Shown: positions 55,097 through 64,000 of the stretch, in pieces
Position numbering within the stretch: the first letter of the stretch is position 1
Layout: each line of letters begins with the position of its first letter
DNA from: Epichloe hybrida
Lineage: Eukaryota > Ascomycota > Sordariomycetes > Hypocreales > Clavicipitaceae
DNA: 64,000 bases
NCBI GenBank assembly: GCA_019022495.1
Contig: JAFEKR010000002.1
Location: 1,364,001-1,428,000, forward strand
Direction of reading: 5' to 3'
The notes under the pieces: model-generated
Seen by the model: only the letters and a program-made list of their open reading frames with translations
Databases searched by the model: none
Told to the model about the DNA's origin: nothing
Program-made: the position numbers and the translations under genes

Positions 55097-58000
55097 GTTG
55101 AGCCCCGAAACAAAAAATTGGCGGGATGAGGCAAGGCTGGAATGGCGTAAATGTACGGGAAGGGGGTTTACGTGGATGTGGTCGGTCGAGTCTCAGGGAC
55201 GAGATGGCGGGGCATTCACCAACCAGTCTGTATCGGTGGTGGGTGGGCGGATGCAGGCGGAAAGGGTCAATTGTCGTCCCTGTCTGTCCCTAAAACAGTC
55301 CAAGCCTAGCCAGTCCAGGTATGCACCCAATCTGCGCATACACAAGGCGGCCGTTGGCTTGAGATGGGTTGGCTGAGCCGCAGGAGCGCAGTGAAGGAAG
55401 AATAAGATAAGGGGTATCAAGATGCCAAAGTGCGAGAGAGCAAAGACGAAGGCAAGCCTCCGTGGACAGCAGCGCGAAGGGAAGAAGGGAGGCGGAAGTG
55501 GGAGGCGAAAAAAATATTACCCAGGATGGTGGTAAACTCAACAAAGTGGGACGGATTGGGGTCGTGCGTGGCTCGACTTGACTTGGCTCGACTTGACTTG
55601 GCCCACGGCACCACCACAGCGGTGCAATATTTTTATGGTAAATTTTAATTTTTTTTTGGACCTTGCGAATTTGGGGCCACACACAACCCGTTATCGTTTC
55701 TATCCGGTCTGGTTAGTTACCATGTGCAAACAAGAGATGGAGCACATCGTAACCAGATGGACTGACCACATATATCAGCACACTCCAATCGAGTGAATGC
55801 CCTCGCACTCGCTCGCTGGGGTCTCGGACATGGGTCTCGACGTCTAATCATGGCTCTCACTACAGAAGAGCCAGCCCGAGCCGACGTGTAATACTCTATT
55901 CTACGGATTAGGCCTAACAAGTTGGCTGGCGTGCCTGATGTGCACTGTGCGGAGGTGATGAATCCATCCCCCTTCTCTTGTCTTCAGCCCTCCTTCCAAG
56001 CACGACGTCGCACACCGCCCTCCAAGGGTCCATCTGAATGAAGCCCAACACCGAAACTTTCCAAGGCTAATAAATAAATCATCAGTTGCCAGGCACAGAG
56101 TCAGACACAGGGCAGTGATGCGCTTGCGATACCAACGCGTCCCTCGCCAAGTGCTTGGATCAGCGGCATCCAATGCACGCAAATCACCATCGCCGGACCT
56201 CCATCATCATCCCAAGCCGAAAGTAACACAGTCAATGCCGCTCCCGCCCATGTACATTTAGTCCTCATCACCTGCTCTCTTCAATGCCATGCTCATCTGC
56301 AGCCACGCCCAGTTATGGCCATACTTCCTCCCATTCAACATGAAGGCTCTACCGCTTGATCTTGTCACCCTGGGGATGCGCTGAAACAAATGCTGACAAT
56401 TTGTCGTCTTACTCAGCCTCGGCAGTCGGATTTTCCTACCTTCTACCATTCAGGCGGCCTGACCTACCTTCCTTTTTTCTTTGCCTTGTCTTGTTTTCCC
56501 TCGGGCCATTGGTCCATCCAAGATCATATAGCTTGAATGGTCGCGTGGTCAACAAGTGTGTCGTGAGTGTGTCGTGAGTGGCGGTGACGTGGAATCCATC
56601 CCCCAACCGCGGCTTCGAAACTTATCTCTGGTCCCTGGCGGCGACAACATCCATCCTTCCGACACCTGGTTTTCATCACTGTTGTCGGGCAGAGATCACG
56701 AGTCGGCTTCCAATTGGCACATAATGTATAGTAGGCATCCATTGATTCATTCCATGATTCAATCCCTTTTAGAATCACCCTTCCAAATAAAGCAGTAGCA
56801 TTTCCAACTTCACTTTCGCCATCCAAACTGCGCCGGTCCTCTCACAAATCACAAAGATGCACATAGTACCGTCCTAAATATATCCGCAATCAAAGCATCT
56901 GTGCAACCCAAAGTCTCAATACAGCATGACATATTACATGCTCCCCACGTCCCGTGCCAGGAAGGCCTTCCCAATTTCATCGCAAATCGTCCAAATTTTG
57001 GTGGAGAAGTGCTGTAAGTTCGAATCAGGGTTTACAAGAAGAAGTCTTTGGAGCCCAGTATCCCCAGGGCGATGAGGATGTTTCGAAGTCCATGTAAATT
57101 TGTCCGCTTGGAATCGTGCCAGAAGGGACAACGTGAAAACAGAGTGCAACAGTGATCCATAGCTGTGGTTTTCCCAATGAAGGAGCACAGTATAATGTAG
57201 TGATTCGTCAAGTACAATATACATTGCTGAGGCGAACTCCTTGAACTTACTGCGAGAAGAACCTTGGTGTATATTTCCTGAATTACAGGTAGATGTTCTG
57301 TTCTCCGAATGGAATGAAATGAAACCCAAGTCATATAATTGGTGGCGATACTGCCACTAAGTTGAGTGCACGTGCTAAGACGTCTTTTCTATGAGAAAGA
57401 TGGGATTGGTCTCCAGTAGTCACATCCAGAATGATGTGGTTCAAATTGTCCGATTGTGCCTAGGGTTGAGTTTCAACATACCAGGACAAGTTATCCAATA
57501 GTTGAACTGGAATATCGAGCTCCTATAAGGTAGTCCTTGCTTGTGATATGAAGATAGAACCAGACGAATGCGATCCAGAGACGAGGGAAGGAAAAGGGGG
57601 GGGGGGTTCTTCACTCGGAATATCCCACCAGCGTGACACAAGCTCACAATATCTAGACAGGATTGAAGAGTTTCTCATGTTAGTTCACTCTTAGAGCGCA
57701 GAAAAGGCATAGCGAGATCCACAACGAGAAAAAAGGGCATCCTGAATGAAGTGCGAAGTAATAGCGGGAGAGGATCCTCTTGAAGACATCTGGCTAGTAT
57801 ATACAAGCTCGAGTAACTTACCAAGCTGCCCAGACATTGCCCCGTTTCAAGCGCACACAAAGGCAAGGCGACGATCCAGAGCCACGGTAAGCCGGTCCGG
57901 AATTGGAGACATGGTGGCGAGCAAAGTCACAATCCAGCCATTAGGGCGATTCCACAGAAGGACTAGATCCAGGCAGCAAGGTAATGGAACGGAAATCCCA

Positions 58001-58635
58001 AAATATAAACCAATGTCGACGACAATCCCAAGTCGTTCGACCCAACCGACGCCATCGAGAAAGAGAACAGAGACATGTGCGTAGTTTGAATAAACATCAT
58101 TCATCCAGGGCCCTCGAAAGAGCCGGCGTAAAGAGTAGCAAAAGAAACGCGAGAAATGCAAGATCCCAACCAACGAAAAATTCATAGCAAAAATGTCTAG
58201 AACCGAGGGCCATGCGTGGAGAGAGCAAATGAGAACAGATGCGAAGTGCTAAGAACGAGTCGGTTTATCCCAAATCCAGAGGAGTCGCTCTTCGATCCAG
58301 AAGACGCGATAGTTGGAGGTGTCGGACGAGAGATTGTCCACGTGGAGTGGCTCATGAAGCAGCAAACTTGCTATTCTGAAGAACATAGCCCAGGAAGAGT
58401 GAATCCAAAGGTTACAAACATCCTTGGAGCAGATGAAACAATGAGCGCATGACGCCAGTCCAGGAAACCGGCTATGTGGTTGGGTTCCAGGTCTCGGTCA
58501 TCCACGATTAAATGAGCAGAAGCAACGCACAATCACAAATGTTGGCAGCCCGTGAGACTTTTCCTGAACAGGTCCGAGGTGGGAAGACAAGAGTAAGAAC
58601 GCAGGAGATAAAGAAACTGGCCTCCAAGGATTTGG
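55097..58635. other. Intergenic region, nmd5 promoter and rfeG 3' side
   Basis: 3.5 kb without a gene I can support. Minus-strand frames at 56258-56449 and 56934-57329 and overlapping frames on both strands at 57675-58450 are open, but I could not link them into a spliced protein with a known domain. A G-rich run lies near 57597-57607. Part of this must be the rfeG 3' UTR and the nmd5 promoter. Confidence 0.4.
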
Positions 58636-59968
58636 TCATCTTCGAGCAGGCCGATGTTGCTGTCTATCGCTGTCCCTATCACTACGACGGATACTAGATC
58701 CTGTTGGGGGGGTTTGATTCCTTGCAGCGGCAACGGACGGCCGGGATGCGCGTGGTTCGTCGAAATGTTGTTGTCCTTGGGCTGCGAATATTGATTGCTG
58801 CTGGGGCTGGGGATGCTGCTGGGAAGCAACAGGGCCTGCGGGGGAAGCTAAAATAATTAGACTCGGGGCCTCTTGGGTGAGCTGGGTTCGCATGATCTCT
58901 GCTTGGACGCACCTCGACCATAGAACGGGTCATGGGGCTGTTGCATGGCTGAATACGAATGACTGCCGGTGGTGGAAAGGGGAGCCTGGCTTTGGAATTG
59001 ATACTGCGGCGCTGAATACCCGGGCTGAGGCGGTGGTGCCGTCGAGTAGATGGGCTGCTGAGGAGCAGCAGCGGAAGTTCCCATACGACTTGAATAAGGA
59101 TCATTGGAGCTTCCATAACCTGACTGTGGTAAGTTGGCACCAGTGCCGATGTACGGAGGGTCCTGACTTGTTTGGTATCCTGGACGCATCATTGGGCCGG
59201 GTTGATTGGGAGCATATCTTGGGTCCGGAGTGGGTGTTTGTTGAGTCTGTTGATAGCCAGCATTGAAAGCGCCGCCGTTGGCGGCACCATACGATTGTTG
59301 CTGCGGCTGTTGGTACGTGTTGGAAGCACCGGTGTATCCCGGAGCACCAGTTCCAGGATATCTTGGGCCGTCAAATGAATCACGAGGGTAGGATTCCGAC
59401 TGGTAAGGGGGCTCGGTTGGCCCATGGTGCTGGCGGGACTGGTGAGTCTCGGAGTAGCGGTATTGGACTGCTGGAGAGTTAGATGAAAGTCTCGCAGGAA
59501 CGCCAGTGGCATCTCTCGAGGCGTGGATACCTCCAGGGGTATTGCGCGAAGTCTGCGCCCGTCTTTCACTATCCCAACGCGCCGAATCGGCTTTTAAATC
59601 CTCGATCATGGCCTGAACATTTCTATTTTCAGTCTCACCAATATATCCTGGAGGGTTCGTGCGGATGCTTACGGTTGTCAAATTTCGGTATGCGGTGATA
59701 TAGTAGCCTTGAACGACCTGGCCGGTTTGGGGATTCTATTCGAGTCAATCTTCATTAGCAAATGAAAATCCAAAATACGTAGGGAAAGAAAAACCCTCCA
59801 TACCTCATAGTGACCAGGCCGCACCAAGGCATCATTGCCCAGGTAGCGGCAAATGTCGGCTGAGATGACCTCACGGTCAATGCCATCGCGTGGCACAAAG
59901 TATTCGTTCTGTCGAGTCGTGGTGGCCTGTGTAGAGGTTCCTTGGCTGCGGGGTTGTTGCCTCGACAT
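58636..59968 (-). CDS. rfeG: RfeG-type putative transcription regulator
   Basis: Exons are 59968-59804, 59735-59673, 59612-58913 and 58847-58636; introns are 59736-59803, 59613-59672 and 58848-58912. The model closes at 379 aa. The conserved N-terminal domain is assembled across three exons: NEYFVPRDGIDREVISADIC, RYLGNDALVRPGHYE, NPQTGQVVQGYYITAYRNLT and AMIEDLKADSARWDSERRAQ. This block is typical of the protein named RfeG in Aspergillus, labelled a transcription factor; its molecular function is poorly known. The rest is low-complexity Pro/Gln/Tyr/Gly-rich sequence, ending with a Gln-rich then Arg/Asp-rich tail (RSDRDSDRQQHRPARR). Start: the ATG at 59968 gives MSRQQPRSQGTSTQATTTRQ. Confidence 0.88.
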
Positions 59969-61925
59969 CTTGTCGGTCGCGGGGGAGGGTAGCTCGACAA
60001 GTGCTTATCGTGGTGGCCGAGATTGTAGGAGGGGAAGGGGGGAGATGCGAGTCGGCAGGACGCAACGAGCAAGAAGAGTGAGATGGTAGAGGGAAGAGTA
60101 GAAAAGGTCAAGGGACCACGTAGGAGGAAGAAGCTGAGGGCAGCCTGGGAGGCAGATGCATAAAACTCGGAATCAGCAAGGAATGACCTGCACTCGGTTG
60201 GGTCAGCAGGTGGGGAGAGGGGCGAGAAGGTCCGGCAGGTATTATTACATAGGTCAACAGCAGCGGGTGGGAGTGGCAGCGGCAGTGGGTTGTGCTGGTG
60301 GGTTCCAAAATCATGCTGATGGCCCGGTCCGGCGTAGAAACGGCCAGCAGGTCAATCCAGTCCAATGTGATCTGCCAGCTGGTGGCTGTCGTCGCGGCGG
60401 TTGGTGGTGGCGGCGGCGGCGGCGGCGGCGGTTGCGGCTCAGTGGGCAACGAGCACACACAACTTGACAAGCAACCAGGCGGGAGACTCAGATGGCTGGC
60501 ACAGGCAGCAGGCAGGGCAGCAAGGTTGGGCAGAACTGGGGCCAACTGCCAAATCTCCGACCGAGGTGGCGATGGAACAAGCAAGCCGGCAGGTCTGGTT
60601 GGTGGGCAAGCCAGATGATGCCACACACTTCACAACCCCTGTCCGGTAACAGGCCTAAGTCAAGCAGCCTGACTGACAATCCTGGGTCTGGGTCCGGTGT
60701 GACTGGTCAACTTGATCTGAGTGGTTGGGTCAGGTTGGGCTGCACTGTACGGAGTACCACCGTGACTTTTTGTGCGAAGAAAAGAAGACAGCTTGTCCCT
60801 ACAACGACGACGCTCCGATCTCAAGACCAGGTTGACTTGAATTGCCGATCCGGCAGAAAGGAAACACACCCCCAAAGAGGAAAAAAAAAAAAAGAGAGAA
60901 AAAAAGAGAAAAAAAAAAAAAGAGGTGAAAACGTGATGCGGCGATGCCGATGTGCTTGGTGGATCCAACGAGTCGTGAACTGGACTTTGGTCCGCTTGCT
61001 CAATGCGAAATCGCTCTTCACTCCGCATCGGTCGGCTGCCACTAATAATGATGCGTGATGATGATACCAGGCCTGTGGCATGCAGAGAGATAGCACTCGA
61101 ATAGCGAGGGTACCATGAAGAGGGGGGAGGGATGATGAACTGCATAAAACTCCCGGATGCTGTCCCTCGAGGATCAACATCCTTATCACAGAGTACCGTC
61201 TTCGTATCCTCTGCTGCCTTCTCTGCACTCCGTACTATGTGCGAGTGTAAGAAAACCATGCAGCCGCGAAAGCTCTCCGCTGCACAGCTGGTGGTGTGAG
61301 ATGACACAGGATCCTGTGGGTTGCGGATGATGCTATCGCCGGTGTCCGATTAGGAATAGCGCTTGGAGCCAGAAGTGCCGTCTTGTACGTATTATGTTCA
61401 TTGTTCATACATACATATGTACGGAGTACACCTTTCGGTTTTTATGTACGGAGTACGGAGTAATTTGTTGTCGTCGTATTCTCCCAGCACTATGTAGTAA
61501 ACGCAACAGGGATCTGACAAAACAAGGCACCGCCTGCTGCGAGAGGACTTGACGGCGTACAAGATTCAGATCGGCTCGAGCTGCCGACTCGCTGTGGCAA
61601 AAGCAGTTGTGTTACTTTTTGGTGCGAGAGACATACGTCAAACCGACTCAAAACAGAGATTACACAGCTTAAATAAGGTGAGGTACTTTGTTGTGACTCG
61701 TCTGGTACGCGCGTCAAGACCAATTGGAGAGCAAGAGACGAATAATCGCACGGCTCATATAGTCCTGATTGACGCTGGGATATACCATTGATATATATGC
61801 TGCTTGTCTATCGTGAGCTGAGCACGTCTTCATTGGTTGAACCGAGTTCGCGATGGACCAAGTACGGATTGTTATACGCGCCATTGCAAAGTCGCGATGA
61901 AATGAAAGCGCAACGTGCCGGTATA
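59969..61925. other. Intergenic region upstream of rfeG
   Basis: About 2 kb without a gene. It contains the rfeG promoter, a GGC trinucleotide run at about 60408-60431, A-rich tracts near 60879-60920, and nonamer copies at 60748-60756, 61420-61428 and 61447-61462. Confidence 0.45.
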
Positions 61926-61961
61926 CAATACACCCCCTGAATTATTTTACAAATCTACATG
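61926..61961 (+). repeat. Left terminal inverted repeat of the MITE
   Basis: 36 bp identical in inverse orientation to 62172-62207, with TA immediately outside. Confidence 0.92.
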
Positions 61962-62171
61962 CCCCAGTTTTTCGTCCCTCTCTAACAGCTGCAAGCAACT
62001 GCAAGCCTGGATCATTTTAGAGAGCTACAAGGAAAAAATGCAGGGTATTGAACGCCACTAAAAGATACATTATTTCTAATGTAAATTGCAAGGAAATCGA
62101 GGTATCTGTCAATCCTAGCCCCTGTTGCCTTCATTTCCTGTCTGACATCTGATTGGCTCAATTGCCCCTGT

Positions 62172-62207
62172 CATGTAGATTTGTAAAATAATTCAGGGGG
62201 TGTATTG
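62172..62207 (-). repeat. Right terminal inverted repeat of the MITE
   Basis: 36 bp, exact reverse complement of 61926-61961, with TA immediately outside. Confidence 0.92.
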
Positions 62208-63125
62208 TACCACGCGGGGGATGGCATGCGCATTCTGCATGGTACAGTCCACAGAAGCAAGGAAGCGTGTCCATCACTGATCATGCTGCTATCCGTCCGT
62301 TGTGTGTGAAAAATGCTAAACGGCACGGGATTAAGCTGTACGGAGTAGTCCGTACGGAGTACCAGCATTAAATACCTTCAGCCATCGCCATTTGTTGTAC
62401 AAGGTTTTGACTATGAGTCTCGGGCCGCTGTTGGGCATCGATGCTCCAGCCAATAGCAGCTCAACACGCTTTTTGGAGCTAACCCCTCGAGTGCGTCGTC
62501 CATGTACGGATACATAATATGTGCAGGCTCCACCGGAAGATCTTTCCAACCAACAAAGCGTCGTCCTGACTGCGAACTATGTATGGTTATGAAAGCAACG
62601 CGATTTGTGCCACAATTGTTTTTTTCGGCTTTGTAGCTATTGTAGCTGCGTAATAAGCTAGGGCTCCAGCTTATGGCTCAGGCAAGTATACGCGTACGGA
62701 GTACGGACTACTCCGTACACTTCCGACTTTGCCATTTCCAGGTACTCTCGTTTCAAATGGAATGATTGTCCTGAACCTGTTTCGGCATTGAGGCCCAAGA
62801 CGCTGCATCGGCATCAGGACAAACCGAGGACGCCTGTAAGTCTCGGGCTATACCTGGGTGCTCCATCTTCGGTTTGACCTGGTCAAAAAAGGGCTTTCCT
62901 CCAAGGTATAACCCACAAGTATGGGGCACAGCGAGTGGACGAAACACCGGCACTGCTGGTGGTATGTATAATGCGCGAGGACGATGTCTTATAGTCCAGC
63001 TTGAAAGTGCATCGTCGGGGAAGATAGGTCCTGTATAACCCGAATCCTGGGACAGATATGCCAATAACGCATGTTTGTAGCCATGACCAAAGTTGCCAAA
63101 AAAAAAATAACAATCCTTCCCGGAG
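62208..63125. other. Intergenic region downstream of rad30
   Basis: 0.9 kb with the rad30 3' UTR at its right end. Paired nonamers occur at 62339-62347 and 62353-62361, and again at 62695-62703 with an inverted copy at 62709-62717. No gene supported. Confidence 0.45.
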
Positions 63126-64000
63126 TCAGCCGAAATTGAGCTTCTTTTGACCCCGTTCCAGCTTGCCCTCTCGATGTCGCTTTGATCCCGTACCCGGTCC
63201 CTTTGGGTTGGAACTGTGAGACGCGGCTGGACGTTGGACAAGAGTATGCCCGGCCCTTTCTTCTTCGTAAAGATCTTTGGCCATATGCCAGTCCTGGTGG
63301 CTTTGAAGATCCTGTGGATCATCATAAGCGGTATTGCATCGCGGGCATAGAAGTACGGTCACGGACAATCGACGCTCTTCCTCTAGTCGCGCCGTTGAGT
63401 CTGTGGTTCGACTCGGACATGGCGACCCGTCACTGAGAGCGCTTTTGCATGTATCCTTCCTGTCGTCCTCGGTGCCCCTGGAGAAGAATCGTTGTATTCC
63501 ACCACTCTCTGCTCTTGACTTGTTGTATGAGCGGTCCTCAGTCTCAACTGGCTGGTTCTCTGGTGATCGAGGAGGACGAGGGGATGTGCCTTCGTCGCTT
63601 TTGACAAGGAAAGCGTCGATGCCCATGTTTCCTTTGACACCATCTTCAAAACCACCGACGCTGAGACTAAGATTTGCGCATGGCCAAACGTTGCCTTCTG
63701 AGATAATTTGCTCGAGCAACTCCTTTGCAGAGTGGAACAGAAATTCCTCGTTGATTGTTTTGCCCGATGAAATCGGTCCTTGTCTACTCCGAGTTTGGCC
63801 AGCGTGTCGGTGATGCAGGTTGATGGAACGTGGCCGTCGTTTATTGTTCAACACTCCTTCTTCGACCAATCGAGAAAATATATCGCCGGCAAAAATCCTC
63901 AGCCACTTGACCGCTTGTTCTTCCGTGTTGATGCTGGGTCTGAATGATTTCGCAGATAGCATAGACTTGATTTGTGTTCGGGAATTGACCTCGCTGACAT
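63126..64000 (-). CDS. rad30: DNA polymerase eta (partial, N-terminus beyond right edge)
   Basis: Y-family translesion polymerase that copies past UV dimers. Only the C-terminal ~290 residues lie in the window; the frame is open to the right edge, so the catalytic core lies outside. Visible parts: the end of the little-finger domain (KSMLSAKSFRPSINTEEQAV, KWLRIFAGDIFSRLVEEG), a linker with an I-x-x-F-F core (SGGIQRFFSRG) that resembles a PCNA-interacting motif without the leading Gln, and a ubiquitin-binding zinc finger, C-x2-C-x11-H-x3-H (LLCPRCNTAYDDPQDLQSHQ then DWH). The protein ends GQKKLNFG with a TGA at 63128-63126. The order palm/little finger, UBZ, C-terminal tail is that of Rad30/pol eta. 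Confidence 0.9.
   Translation of the reverse strand, partial: VSEVNSRTQIKSMLSAKSFRPSINTEEQAVKWLRIFAGDIFSRLVEEGVLNNKRRPRSINLHHRHAGQTRSRQGPISSGKTINEEFLFHSAKELLEQIISEGNVWPCANLSLSVGGFEDGVKGNMGIDAFLVKSDEGTSPRPPRSPENQPVETEDRSYNKSRAESGGIQRFFSRGTEDDRKDTCKSALSDGSPCPSRTTDSTARLEEERRLSVTVLLCPRCNTAYDDPQDLQSHQDWHMAKDLYEEERAGHTLVQRPAASHSSNPKGPGTGSKRHREGKLERGQKKLNFG

Larger units (their letters stand above)
61926..62207. mobile_element. MITE-like element with 36-bp terminal inverted repeats
   Basis: The left end reads CAATACACCCCCTGAATTAT and continues to ...CTACATG (61926-61961); the right end (62172-62207) is its exact reverse complement over 36 bp. Both ends are flanked directly by TA (61924-61925 and 62208-62209), the target duplication typical of Tc1/mariner-type elements. 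Total length is 282 bp and there is no coding capacity inside, which fits a miniature inverted-repeat transposable element. The perfect identity of the arms suggests recent movement. I do not recognise the terminal sequence from a named fungal family. Confidence 0.88.

Overview
The window is nuclear DNA of a filamentous ascomycete, most likely a sordariomycete and possibly Hypocreales (the rank is inferred from gene content and protein style, not from a search). Supporting signs are short spliceosomal introns (mostly 53-120 bp) with GTRNGN donors and CTAAC/CTGAC-type branch points, no operons, long intergenic leaders and many 7-11 bp minisatellites. The proteins are fungal types: ApsA/Num1, RfeG, a Hal4-type kinase, Nvj2 and Isn1.

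Layout. 0-9 kb is dense housekeeping DNA: eL21 (-, cut by the left edge) and uS4/Rps9 (+) share a divergent promoter, then SLU7 (-) and the DNA polymerase zeta catalytic subunit REV3 (+) share another. 9.8-19.8 kb holds two long minus-strand genes: an Nvj2-like ER contact-site lipid-transfer protein and the cortical dynein anchor ApsA/Num1. 22.4-28.2 kb holds the splicing factor CWC24, the autophagy E2 enzyme ATG3 and an unrecognised coiled-coil protein.

28.2-43.6 kb is a gene-poor block of about 15 kb. I see only a frameshifted remnant of an APH-type phosphotransferase, one probable small two-exon gene, an odd open frame of unusual codon use, many short tandem repeats, copies of a TACGGAGTA-type nonamer and a perfect 44-bp palindrome.

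43.6-64 kb is gene-dense again: a Hal4/Sat4-type kinase (+) with an unusually long first intron, then four minus-strand genes: IMP 5'-nucleotidase ISN1, importin NMD5, the RfeG-type regulator and, cut by the right edge, DNA polymerase eta (RAD30). A 282-bp MITE-like element with perfect 36-bp terminal inverted repeats and TA flanks lies between RfeG and RAD30.

Functional links are by theme only: two translesion polymerases, two splicing factors and two ribosomal proteins. I found no secondary-metabolite cluster, CRISPR array, rRNA or convincing tRNA. All exon models come from reading splice signals and protein conservation by eye; each multi-exon model closes in frame.
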